A model generated the notes under the pieces. That model made no database searches. It was not told where the DNA came from and saw only the letters and a program-made list of their open reading frames with translations. Below, in pieces: positions 22,440 through 33,800 of a DNA stretch of 64,000 nt. This stretch comes from Oegoconia quadripuncta (taxonomy: Eukaryota; Arthropoda; Insecta; Lepidoptera; Autostichidae): NCBI GenBank assembly GCA_949316235.1, contig OX438757.1, positions 14,936,657 through 15,000,656 on the forward strand, given 5' to 3'. The position numbers were made by a program, and so were the translations under genes. Positions within the stretch are counted from its first letter, which is position 1; each line of letters begins with the position of its first letter.

Positions 22440-22723
22440 GGGAATTCGGAGAGTGACTTGCATTTTTGTTTTTATTTCTTATAATTTGTGGTCTCCAGCG
22501 CCTGTTTCATTGTGCAACAAATGTCAGTGACGGTGTACAAGTGAAGGTAGTTAGTGCGTAACGAAATTCGGGTTCCCACAAGAAGCCGCCAAAATCTTTC
22601 GTAAAGCATTCTGCCACTTTACTGAAGAATGACTTGACCGTGACTAGACTCTGTATATGCCACGTATACGACGAATGACTTGTTTTGCCTAAGACTGACT
22701 TCACTAAACTGAGGAAATATGAG
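22440..22723 (+). repeat. Dispersed repeat H, left part before LTR element
   Basis: It matches 26496-26786 (CTTATAATTTGTG, GTGACGGTGTACAAGTGAAG, GGGTTCCCACAAGAAGCCGC, GAATGACTTGACCGTGACTA). It is cut at 22723 by the LTR retrotransposon and resumes at 26408 (GAAATAAGACTTGTCTGTAT). The filled site is therefore a repeat H copy. Confidence 0.8.
22719..22723. repeat. Target site duplication (ATGAG), left
   Basis: ATGAG lies directly before the left LTR. The same five bases follow the right LTR at 26408-26412. Confidence 0.92.
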
Positions 22724-22852
22724 TGGAATGATAAAACCTATATGTAGATATATTAGTTTTTAATTAGCAAAGTTTCGCACAGCTATCAGACTTTGACAAT
22801 GACAGAGTATACGGTTTTTATAAAGGAAGTAAGAGAAAGAAGGTTTATATCA
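22724..22852 (-). repeat. 3' LTR of the Gypsy element
   Basis: On the given strand it runs from TGGAATGATAAAACC to GGTTTATATCA. It is highly similar to 26284-26407, differing by a few substitutions and about 5 indel bases. Confidence 0.92.
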
Positions 22853-22874
22853 TTCTCCCTCACCCGTTTTTCTA

Positions 22875-23090
22875 CTACTCCGTAACATAGTCATCTAAAA
22901 ATTTTGGCGGCCCGCGTAGGCGACTGGATCTCCTTACAATCGATGGTTCTGGCGCTGAAACATGTTTAGGGATCGGTTCAGTTTCCACAGATGTTGGCGT
23001 AACCAAATTCTCGCCTTCTTCTAATCGATCAGTCAACTGAGGTACTTCATTCAATCTAAGTTCTTCTCCATCTGAACCCGTGGGTGCCAA
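22875..23090 (-). pseudogene. Gypsy pol, C-terminal tail
   Basis: The frame ends RRSSRLRGPPKFLDDYVTE. This resembles the basic-proline tail found after integrase in many insect Gypsy polyproteins. It is separated from the integrase core by frame breaks and an inserted repeat fragment. Confidence 0.7.
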
Positions 23091-23204
23091 ATGACGATTA
23101 GATACTGTAGTTTCTCGGCCGTCTGCCAGTCTGACATATGAAAAATCTGGATTGCTGTGTAGCAGCTCAACTTCTTCGACAATAGGTTGATATATTTTTT
23201 TTCT

Positions 23205-23295
23205 TTATATGAGAGGGCGGCAAACGAGCATGCGGGTCACCTGATGGAAACCAATCACAGCCGCCCATGGACACCCGCAACACCAAAAGGTTTTA
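23205..23295. repeat. Dispersed lepidopteran repeat fragment inside Gypsy pol
   Basis: ATGAGAGGGCGGCAAACGAG, CGGGTCACCTGATGGAAA and CACCCGCAACACCAAAAGG are shared almost base for base with 53747-53828. It breaks the pol frame. It is a fragment of a common dispersed repeat rather than part of the retroelement. Confidence 0.8.
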
Positions 23296-23470
23296 CTTGA
23301 GCGGTTAAATTTTTTCATCAAAATTTGCCCGGAATTAGTAAGCCACGTTGGTATAGAAGTACCATTGGATGATTTTCGAGGATGCGCAAAAATTCGTTCA
23401 TGTGGCGTACAATTGGTGGCTGTGCAGATCGAATGGAATGTAAAGCTTGAGGCAAAACTTGCTCCCAATT

Positions 23471-24339
23471 CTATACTGTAGGATTCTTTGTTTTCGAGGC
23501 TAAACGTGTTGTTCTCCACAGAGCAGTGTTCAATTTTTCTACTTGACCATTGCCTTGTGGATTGTATGCCGATGTTCGGCTCGTGACTATGCCTCGAGAA
23601 TGTAGAAAATTCTGTACTTCTGCGGAAAGGAAGGATGTACCTCGCTCCGAGTGAATGTATGAAGGCATGCCGAATATCATGAATAGATTGTTAGATGTTT
23701 GATTACAGTTTGTGAACTGACATCTGAGCATGGAAACGCGAACGAGAATCGTCAGAATTCATCAATCATAGTAAGAATATATCGGTTATTAGAATTTGTT
23801 GGGACTCGTCCCTTAAAGTCAATGCTTAGGCGTTCGAATGGTGCCGTCGCTTTAATGAGTTTTCTCTGAACATCGCAATTACTTTGACTTCGGAACAAGT
23901 GCTCAATCGAATAAGGTAGGTTTTTGGTACGAATCCAGTGGAACATTCTTGTCACTCCGGGATGGCAGAGAGCTTCATGAAGTGAACAAAGTTTAGGCAA
24001 ACGAGATTCAACTGTGGCACAAACACGGGAAAGAGCGTCAACTGCTTGGTTCGCTCTTCCAGGTCTATATATAATATCGTATTTATATGGAGAAAGTTCT
24101 AAACGCCACCCATGGATCGTTTCATTTTTTATTTTACTGGAATGTGTCCTGTCGAACATAAAAGACACAGAACGTTGATCGGTCACTAATCGAAATTGTT
24201 TGCCAATCAGAAAATGACGCCATTTCTTTAGAGATTCCACTATGGCGTATGCCTCCTTCTCGATAGCGGAATGATTACGCTCGCTTGGATTCAAGGTTCT
24301 TGAAAAGAATGCTACTGGCCTAGAACCTTGTGTCAGCAC
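23471..24339 (-). pseudogene. Gypsy pol: RNase H and integrase region, broken
   Basis: 23752-24339 has RNase H features (SRPVAFFSRTLNPSERNHSA, IEKEAYAIVESLKKW, LVTDQRSVSFMFD) followed by the integrase H2C2-like start (LHEALCHPGVTRMFHWI) and SIDFKG. 23471-23731, in another frame, has the later integrase core (IFGMPSYIHSERGTSFLS, TSAYNPQGNGQVEKLN). The second catalytic position reads HSERG where integrases have HSDRG, a substitution expected to impair strand transfer. Confidence 0.88.
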
Positions 24340-24611
24340 AGCTGCAATGGAATTATCCGAGGCGTCGGTTTCGACAGTAAAAGGTATATTGTCATCGATT
24401 GCATGAATTGTAGACGTATCAATATCGTTTTTAAGTTTTTCAAAACAGTTAATTTGTTCGCTCGTTAATGGAAAATTTGCCGTCTTAGCGAGCGAGGGAA
24501 TACGTTTTGAAAAGTTTGGTATCCACTTGGAGTAATGTCGAGTGTCCTTCTTAGAATTGGTAAATCACGTGGTGGTGGCAAGTCAATAAGTTTTAGTTGC
24601 TCAACGTCATA

Positions 24612-25424
24612 TTATTTTGATGGTTTGATAATATGATTCGTTATATTGTAACTAAGAATATTTATAGAATCTTGAGAAAATTTACATTTTTGAATATTTA
24701 AAGTTAGACCGTATTTCTTAGCAGCGTTCATAAAGCGCTCTAAATTTAGATCATGGTCTTCGCGAGTGCGTCCACAAACGGTGATGTCATCAAGATAGGA
24801 GTATGTATTTTGGAGCTTCTGTTGCCTGATAATCCAATCAATCGTTCGTTGAATGCTCGATACACCGTTTCTTACTCCGAAGGGAATGCGCCTGAACTGA
24901 TACAGATTTCCAAGAGCTTCGAAGGCGGTATACTTTTTCTCTTCAGGTAGTATTGGTACCTGATGGTAAGCACTTTTTAAGTCTATTAAGCTGAAATATT
25001 TATTCTTGGCTACCTTTGATACGAAGTCTCCGATATTAGGAAGGGGATACGCATCGAGTTGAGTGTAGCGGTTGATCGTTAATGAGTAGTCGATTACGAG
25101 ACGTTTTCTGTGAGTTTCACTTCTAGTAATAAGCACTTGTGCCCTCCATGGCGACTTACTCTCTTCTATGACGCCCTCAGCAATTAGTTGTTCAATTTCA
25201 GCCTTTTTGTTATCGTCGTCACTGTGTCTGTGAGACTTCACAGCGATGGGTCTGCACTCTGGTGAAATATTTGCAAAGAGCGGTACAGCTGGTACAGAAG
25301 CTTCGGCAAAACAACGTACGAGTAATGTGTTCTTGGGCCCGCCGAATGTGAACTCCAACGATGAATGTTCTGCGCAAAGAGGAAGGCGATGCTGCACTGA
25401 TGCATGCTGTAAAATCTTTTTCAT
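24612..25424 (-). pseudogene. Gypsy pol: reverse transcriptase
   Basis: Contains AEGVIEESKSPWRAQVLITR, FSLIDLKSAYHQVPI, FEALGNLYQFRRIPFG and the polymerase box YLDDITVCG with both aspartates. The N-terminal side joins the gag frame directly with no DTG/DSG protease motif. A frame break follows near 24612, before RNase H. Confidence 0.9.
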
Positions 25425-26262
25425 ATAGACTTTCTTTGGCTGTTATCATAGAGTTAGAGGACTTAGCAGAGCTTCTATAGACGATGACAATATGTCCCTT
25501 CTTGTTGCATAACTGGCAAATTTTCTCTAACGCTGGGCAGATCTTGCGAGGATGTACCTGACCTCCGCAAAAGAAGCATTTTCGCCGGCGGAATTGGGTA
25601 ACAGCAGAAGCATAGTTCTCGTCTTGCAGATCTTGTTGTTTTGTACCAGCCGATGTGAGTTCATTTTGTATAGCGTTCACAGACAGATTGTTAAAACACA
25701 GAGAGTTGGCCTCAGCCGTTTCTAAGGAGAGTGCTTGGTTATAGGCTTGGTCAAGATCCAAAGTAAGGTTTTCTAATAGTCTTTGACGAATTTTGTTTGA
25801 TGAAATTCCCGATATGAATGGATCTCGCACGCTATCGTTTCTATTTTTCTCTGCGTCAACAGCTGAGAAATCACAATCTTTCGATAGCTGTTTGAGACAT
25901 TGCAAGTACGTGTTAATATTTTCATCAGCACGCTGCTTTCTAGTTGCTTGTGCGTGTCTTGCGAAAATTACGTTCTTGGGGTTTACGTAAAGTTTGTCCA
26001 ATATAACGATTGCTTCTTTGTAGCTACCGACTTCACTAATGTAGGTGTATACATTTGGAGAAACATGATTAATTAAAAGTTGATCTTTTACCGCTGCCCA
26101 TTCCACTGTCGGCGATGCCGGTGAAGCTTGCGAAGTCGAAGCGGCCGGTTGTTGTGCACGGATGAAGCTCTCGAACGTCTTTCTCCAATGTTCCCATGCA
26201 CGGGTAGCGGAACTATCAGATGGGTCGGTGTCAAACCTTTCAGGTCGTAGGTATTTATCCAT
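25219..26262 (-). pseudogene. Gypsy gag-like protein
   Basis: It starts at ATG 26260-26262 (MDKYLRPERFD) and has the retrotransposon gag fold (YVNPKNVIFARHAQATRK, ENINTYLQCLKQLSKDCDF). Two zinc knuckles follow: CFFCGGQVHPRKIC fits CX2CX4HX4C. The second, CQLCNKKGHIVIVYR, lacks the final cysteine. After about 25430 the frame runs out of phase with pol, so the last 70 codons are not genuine gag. Confidence 0.88.
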
Positions 26263-26283
26263 AGTTCATATTTTGCTAATTAT

Positions 26284-26407
26284 TGGAATGATAAAGCCTA
26301 TAGATATATTAGGTTTTAATAGCAAAATTTCGCACAGCTATCAGACTTTGACAATGACAGAGTATACGGTTTTTAAAAAGGAAGTAAGAGAAAGAAGGTT
26401 TATATCA
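26284..26407 (-). repeat. 5' LTR of the Gypsy element
   Basis: Runs TGGAATGATAAAGCC to GGTTTATATCA on the given strand. It would hold the promoter, and GAG starts 21 bases downstream in the element's direction. TSD copy ATGAG follows at 26408-26412. Confidence 0.92.
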
Positions 26408-26495
26408 ATGAGAAATAAGACTTGTCTGTATGGGCTCAGTTCCCTTTACAGTACAGTAGTTAGTAGAGTATAACAAAACCTACAGAGAGGCCCGT

Positions 26496-26786
26496 CAATG
26501 GCGGCTTTTTGGCGGCATCTCGGTGAGTGTAGTTGCAATTTTCTTTATAATTCTTATAATTTGTGCATTCTGACTTTTGAAGGTTAATAATGGCAGAACA
26601 TTGTGCAGCAAAAGTTAGTGATGGTGTACAAGTGAAGGGAAGTATAAATTAAAGTGCGTAACGAAGCTTTCGGGTTCCCACAAGAAGCCGCCAAAATCTT
26701 TTGTAAAGCGTTCTGCCACTTTACCGAAGAATGACTTGACCGTGACTAGACTCTGTATATGACGAATTACTTATTTTGACTGAGAC
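26496..26786 (+). repeat. Dispersed repeat H, forward copy upstream of TRIP4
   Basis: This is a close match to 22440-22723. It continues after the 26788-27617 insertion at 27618-27715 (GAAATAAGAGAAATAAGACA, CTTTGCCTTCTCC). The copy ends about 110 bases before the TRIP4 start codon. Confidence 0.75.
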
Positions 26787-26787
26787 T

Positions 26788-27617
26788 GGTGTCGATTCGG
26801 ATGTACAACGAACTAACTAAATTTAAATTATATGTATCCTTTTCTAACCACTAATACATGAAAAGGACGACATAATAATTAAGTCCTGTCAAATTAAGTA
26901 AAAGGATCAAAACAAGCACTTCTTTATCAATATTAGGTGTACACCTAGCGACGTCACGATTAAAATACTATGGAGCGACTTGTTTTGACAGCTCTCTTAA
27001 AGCAGCAAACTTACCCATACTTTGTTTTTTTTTTTTTTTTTTTTTTGGTTTCATTCTCTCCTTTAGGAGAAGGCAAAGGATCTAGCCCATAACAGCCATG
27101 TCTTATTTCTCTTATTTCTTCAGTTTGTAAGTCAGTCTCAGTCAAAACAAGTAATTCGTCGTATACTTGGCGTATACAGAGTCTAGTCACGGTCAAGTCA
27201 TTCTTCAGTAAAGTGGCAGAATGCTTTACAAAAGATTTTGGCGGCTTCTTGTGGGAACCCGAAAGCTCCGTTACGCACTTTAATTTACACTTCCCTTCAC
27301 TTGTACACCATCACTAACGTTTGCTGCACAATATTCTGCCATTATTAAGCTTCAAAAGTTAGAATGCACAAATTATAAGAATAATAAAGAAAAATGCTAC
27401 TTCACTCGCCGAGTTCCCGCCAAAAAGCCCCATACTTTGTTAGTTGTAATACGATGGAAAAAAAAGATGGTCGGTGGAAGGAAGTACTTTAAATATTGAT
27501 ATATATATAATATATTTTGACAGGCCTTAATTTATAGTCGTCCCTTTCATGTTAATAGTGTTAGAAAAGGATGTATCTGCTTTAAAAGTTAGTTCGTTGT
27601 ACATCCGAATCGACACC
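26788..27617. mobile_element. 830-bp non-autonomous DNA element with the 150-bp MITE's termini
   Basis: The left end GGTGTCGATTCGGATGTACA and right end TGTACATCCGAATCGACACC are perfect inverted matches, continuing into ACGAACTAACT/AGTTAGTTCGT. They equal the termini of the MITEs at 18140 and 36923. It contains a reverse-complement copy of repeat H (27132-27430) and a 22-base T run near 27027. It carries no transposase. Confidence 0.8.
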
Positions 27618-27822
27618 ATTGACTTGTAAACTGAAGAAATAAGAGAAATAAGACATGGCTGTATGGGCTTATATCCCTTTGCCTTCTCCGAGAGGAGAGA
27701 ATAAAACGAAAAAAAATGGCACGTCAGTCAACATAAAATTTTCTTTAAAAAAATCAATAGGTTCCTTCGTTTGAGGAAAAAATACACCCTGGGCCTGAGA
27801 GTAACATTTTTCTTTGCCTAAA

Positions 27823-30800
27823 ATGGATAAATGGTTCAATGAGAGCATGTCTGGCGTATTGGGTTTCGAATTTACGGATGACCTGTTAGAGTAAGCAAGA
27901 ACAACGTACATAGGATTTTTTTCTGTCATTAACTATATTCAATTCTTACATGTACATTTTTTACTTTTCCAGGTTCATGTTGTCGGTAGACAGCGAGACT
28001 GAATTAAAGATATATATGGATGGTTTGCTGGATTTTGATGATCCTCAACATAAAGAATTCTTTCAGGATTTTACAAATTTGAAGCGATCTGGCAAACTGC
28101 CTAAAAAAGGTAACTAGTGAAATGTCATAATGGTAAGTATTTGAGTATTCGTAAACGATAGGCGAGCCTTAAGGAAGTAACTTATTTATTTTTGAGATGG
28201 ATGTGCAAAGTATGAATTTCCTAAGTTTTGTGCTTCCTTCCCGACATCCTCACAGACAGACTAGTGATATGAGTATCTGCTATAGACATTGGACCAATCA
28301 TAATAATGTTCATATTTATTACAACATAATTAAAATTTTATTAATTTTAATAAAAACTAATATCCAACTATGACACGACAACAAAGGAAATAGAAGAATC
28401 GGAAATGCATGGAAGAGATATTGGTCTTTGAAAGAAGTCATGAAAAATAGCCAAACAAGCATGCATATCAAGAGAAAACTCTTCAACACATGCATTCTAC
28501 CGATCTTCACATTTGGATGCCAAACATGGGTACTCACCAAAGCACAATGCAAAAGATTAAGTGTTACGCAGAGAGCCATGGAAAGGAGTATCATAAAGAA
28601 AAGAAGAATTGACAAAATAAGTATTAAGATTTTGAGAGACAAAACAGGGGTAGCTGACGTCACATACAAAACAAAACAGCTAAAATGGAAGTGGGCTGGC
28701 CATACTTTAAGAGGAGATAAATGGAGCAAAATTGTAACACTATGGCAGCCTAGAGGCCATAAAAGAAACAGGGGTAGGCAATTTAAAAGGTGGGCTGATG
28801 AAATCAAAGAAATGGCTGGAAAGACCAAGACTTGGAGCAGATTAGTGTATGACAAGGAAGAATGGAGAAGAATGGGGGAGGCCTTTGCCCGAAGGCACAC
28901 AGAGCAGGTTATCGTAGTTTAAGAAAAACAATAAATGTATTAATAGGCTTATTTCTGATACAAGGCTATAAATAAATAAATTTTTTATTTAAATAAATAA
29001 ATAAAAAATTAAAATTTTGTGGTCCATTATCTGTGGTAGACTAAACTTGCTATGGCGATAATTCTTGTTGAAGTGAAATGTGTCAAGAATAAATCAATGG
29101 TGAATCTTTTAAAATTATATTTTATAAAAGTCAGTAGTGAACCGATATCCCTGATTGAATTTGATTAATTTATCTTGGGTTATTTATTATAAGATAAACC
29201 CTTTATTTGTTTTCATAGTCACACATATACACTTAGCTTATACATATAAAAAAATTTCTTGAATGCATAACACTGTAATAATTTTAAAGTGTATTGGGTG
29301 CTTAGTGTTCTCACCATATTGCAATTATAATTGATGATTTGGGCGGGTGTTTACACGTTCCGGGACAGATCATTAAGCACAGATGAAGTTTTATTGTTAT
29401 AACGTCGAGAGGTGTTGAACGTCGAAATTGTTAAAATTGTACCCACCTTTTTTTATTACTCATCAGTTGATGACGTGGCTAGTTTAGAAAAATCTTCCAA
29501 GACTTTATTTAATTATAATAAATGTAAGTGATATAACTTCAATTTTTTATTTTATGGCAACCGGTCATATATACAGGTGTAATCATTAAAATAAATAAAT
29601 AAATTATTTATTTGCAAGAATATGGTACAATAAGGTTGAATATGGTACATTAAGTGTGCACAGGCGATAATTCCGTAACTATTATAGATAAGTATCAAAA
29701 GACTTTAAAGTGATATCGAAAATACTTTACCTAATGAGTAAAATGACATTAATAACTTTTTAAAAATAAAACGAGAAATATCCAAAAAATTACATTAAAC
29801 ACTCCCATACATTTAGCATGAGATAGTAGAGATTTTAGTTTCCTTATTTTAAGTGGAATAGTATCAACTCATTTTACCCTTATCATTTTATAATTATGTA
29901 TTATGATAGTGATGAATTTCAAGTAGATACACGTGTAGGTTAATTATCTTACCACTTCAAATTAATAATAAACCTTGTTTCAATATCGCATTGATTTGAA
30001 CTGGCTGAAAAGCAACATACTAAATAAAAACAAAAAAAAGATACTATTTGGTGTTTGTTCTAAATTCAAATTCTTTATCGCGGGTTCTCGTTCCCGCCAA
30101 TTTATTGCGTTTTTTCAATTTGCGTCAATAATCGTGATTGTTGCATTTATTAATTAAAAAATGGCATATTCCAATACAGGAAAAAAAGGACATGTTAAAA
30201 ATGTACTACAAACATGATTGTAACAATAGGGCAGCCATTATTTTCTACAGAAGAGAGTACCCAGATAGAGAAGTTCCTTCTGGTACGTATTTACGTAAGC
30301 TGGATAACAATTTGATAAATTATGGATCCGAGGACGAGGACGTCACTTCGAACATCCGCTTTGAATTGGTACAAAATTTTGTACTTACTAAGAATAAAAT
30401 GTATGGGAGTATTTAATATAATTTTTTTGGATATTTCTCGTTTAATTTTAAAAAAGTTATTAATGTCATTTTACTCATTAGGTAAAGTACTTTCGATATC
30501 AGTTTAAAGTTTTTTGATATCTATAATAGTTACGGAATAATCGCCTGTGCACACTTAACGATTACACCCTGTATATATTGCAACCGACCATTGCTCCCAG
30601 AGTCCAATTAAATGGCTAACACGCTGAACGAGGTTGATCTAAAACAGAAAGCAGGACCGTGACCAAAGAAGGACACTGTTTGAGCGTCTAAAACAGAAAG
30701 CAGGACCGTGACGAAAGGACAAACATAAACATATAATACAGCACAGGGACAGATCACGAATACTATATACTTAAATTTTATAATTTTATGTGGAAATATA

Positions 30801-33800
30801 TTTGGATAAAATATTCGACAAAAGTGAAAGTTTTATACTGTTGTATAAAACATCAACTCCGTATTGTTATAGGGATTTCATGTTAATGGGTCCATGGATA
30901 TCATAGGGAAGTATGTCATATAAAGCAACTATTCAGACAGGGTAGTTAAAAAAGATATGATCCGTTGATCCTTCCTCAAGGCCACCGCCACAATTGGAGA
31001 ACCTCTAATGTGAATTTTATTAAGATGAAGAGGAGTGCCTGAGTCGCAAGCAAACAGCAGATTACCGACGAGGATTGCTTATCAGCTAGGCGGATATATA
31101 TTTAAGGGAATGTTTTGAATTAAATTTAAAATTTAGGTATTGAAATTTGTGGGTAGTATTTCATATAGTACTTTATGTTATTATATAGTACCTACAAAAT
31201 TATTTACTTCTATTTGATGTAGAAAAAATTCATAACCCTAAAACCCTATGTACTCAATTAATCAGGAGCGAATGTGGTGTGGAATATACCGGATGAGTTT
31301 TTTTACCGTAAGGAAAAAAATAGGGCATATAAGGTAGGTAAGTGAAATAGAAGGTATTGGCATAGTTTTTTTTTCAAAACCAGCATCGTATAAATCGTTA
31401 ATTCAGTCAATTGACGGTGGCGCTTGCAGCTTATTCCACATAATTACATCATTAAATTAAATAAACAAAGAAAATTTGGAGAAAATAAGAGTTCCAAATA
31501 AATTTTGTAATCCCGGCAATTGCATATAAATCACAGATTTAATCAGGCGCATGCGTTAAAAAAAAACTACCTATGCCAATAACTTATATTTCACCTACTA
31601 ATAGTTTTTCCTAAGGTAAAAAAACTCATCCGGTATAATACCCCATCCATTATTTCCAACCACAATTTTTTTAAATTAATATTCAATCATTTTCTGGCTT
31701 CGAGTAGCTGAAGTCGAAGAAGAAGACATGGTAGCAATGTCATCACAGTCGCTGTCCAGGGTAGATCTGCCCGAAATGCCTCTGTGGGGTAAGTTACACA
31801 GTGCCACATAATTAGTGTATGCATATCGTGCTAAAAATTATCATTGCTTGTTTTATTTAAGTTGCTTAATTTTCGCTATTATTTTTAAGTAAAAATGGGC
31901 GTCGAACGTGGAGAAAGACGTCGTTTGGATATACAAAAAACTAGTGATTTTGACACCATTTCTTAAAATGTTAATTAAGACTTAGTTCTTTATTTTGTTC
32001 AATGCCTAAGTTATTTTAAGTTTTGATTGTTTGGTGAGTTCAAACTTGTTTTATTATTATTTTTTTTCTTTTTCATCACTGTGGGCCTATCCGGCAACAC
32101 ACTATCCTATTATGCCAGGTTTATATGATGCCAAATGGTTGCTGTTGTGCGGAGTATAACAGCTTTCTGCATTTTATTCCGCAGACTCGTCAGAATGTCC
32201 ATTTATTATTATTATTGCTGAATAAACAGGTAGTTGAAACAACTGATGAAGCTTACATCAGAGTTCAATTTCTCAGTTTGTTGGAGTTAACATATTTCTA
32301 TTTGTTTTTACTTAAGTACGTGTCTAAACTGTTTTTTTTTGTTGATATTGTCTGCTATGACGATCTGTTTGGTGTAGTGGTTAGAAAAGTGGTTACTTTG
32401 TGTGGAACTACATGGCGCTGTGTTTAAGTGCAAAGTTATTTATTATGACAATTATTATGTCCTCTGGTGGTTTGCTCCATGCTTCCACCGCTGTATTACA
32501 TATGAAATGTTGTATTAATAAAACAGTTTTTATTTTTATTTTTTGTTTTTTACAATTTCGTATTTTATTTAAATAGTAATAACAAATTTCTATGTAATTA
32601 TTTATTTTAAGATTGTTTATTTTAGACCCAGTTATAGTATAATATAGTTCTTCAACGTAATTTGTAGTAAATAAATATTTGCAGGAGTTATTTATTGGGG
32701 TATGCTAGACCCTACCACACGCACACTTTTTTCACTACACTCCCGCTGGTTTAAAAACACAGAAATTAGTAACATACAGTAATGTACTTAACTATCTAGT
32801 TTTTGCTTACGGGTGGCCCACATTTTCCTGTGGTAAAAAGTAGCGTATGTGTTTCGCCGAATCTTCAACTATGCTTGTGCAAAAAATGAAGTCATTTTGA
32901 TACTCTGTTATGACATAAAACAGAAACAAGACACTTTCACATTTATATTATTTAATTAATTAGATTAACATTTAACAACCACAAAAACGGTCAAAGAAAT
33001 TTCTAAAATCCCATATTACATAAGTAACTCGCTTATCTATAACAATTTGCATATTCCAACCATAAGAGAAGAATTAAAAAATCCTGTTGCCTTTTGCGTT
33101 AAAGATGTTCTAAGGTTCTTTATTTATTTGTTTTTACGTCATTCATTTGTTCTTTGTCGTTCATTTATTTTTCATCATTCATTTGTTTTTACGTCCTTCA
33201 TTTGTTTTTCGTCATTCGTTTATTTTTAATTGTTTTACTTCGACTTCTATGATATTATGAATACCTAGTAAAGTCTTAAATTTATTATCAAAAATGTTAG
33301 TGTACCACGGGTAAAAAAAACTTCCCGGTACTACTGTCTAAGGGATTTTTTTACTGATAGTACCTCAGGCAACAAAGGCAAAAATCATGCAATCAGATAT
33401 CAGGAAACACTAACGCGTTATCCCAATGAAATGGCCTCATGAATGTTGACGATATTCAGTTCACAAGACAGCGCGGCATGCAGTAATCAACCAATAGTTT
33501 TGAATGACCGTCCAAAATACACACACACACTCATACACATAATAATGAGAGTTGTTTAAGATAAAGTGGCAATATCTAATCTATTAATAATTACAATGTT
33601 TACTATGCTTAGTTAAGAGCAAGACTTTCTGGCACAGGCATCCTTATACCTAAAAGGAAATCTTAACAATACGTTGCATGTGATTCCTAAAGAAAGAAAT
33701 AAACATTTTTTCATTTTCATTTCATTTTCAAAATGGCCCTAGTTAGGCGCCTTGTTTGACTCTGCCGAACTACTCAGAGGGACTTTGGTCTCAGCCTTTA

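Larger units (their letters stand above)
22724..26407 (-). mobile_element. Ty3/Gypsy LTR retrotransposon (mag-like), 3684 bp, defective
   Basis: It is bounded by two short LTRs (22724-22852, 129 bp; 26284-26407, 124 bp) that begin TG and end CA in the element's orientation, and by an ATGAG duplication. Gag, RT, RNase H and integrase regions follow in Ty3/Gypsy order on the minus strand, each broken by frame changes. No protease motif is found between gag and RT. A purine-rich tract (GGGTGAGGGAGAA) precedes the 3' LTR. Only 21 bases separate the 5' LTR from the gag ATG, and no tRNA-type binding site is evident. Very short LTRs are a feature of the mag lineage first described in Bombyx. No envelope gene is seen. 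Confidence 0.93.

Noticed and set aside
22287..22484. Phe/Ser-rich open frame
   Set aside because: It is translation of a hexanucleotide microsatellite.
26581..26655. Short frame starting MAEHCAAKVSDG in repeat H
   Set aside because: Present in several repeat H copies with different stops and substitutions; it ends after 18 codons.
27669..27929. An 86-codon minus-strand frame
   Set aside because: It overlaps TRIP4 exon 1 antisense and has no supporting feature.
28319..28900. A 193-codon minus-strand Leu/Ser-rich frame
   Set aside because: It is antisense to the RTE-type LINE C-terminus, which has recognisable motifs on the plus strand.
31683..31966. Calling this outright as a TRIP4 exon
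   Set aside because: The known gene joins in frame without it, and there is no homology support. Kept only as a candidate.
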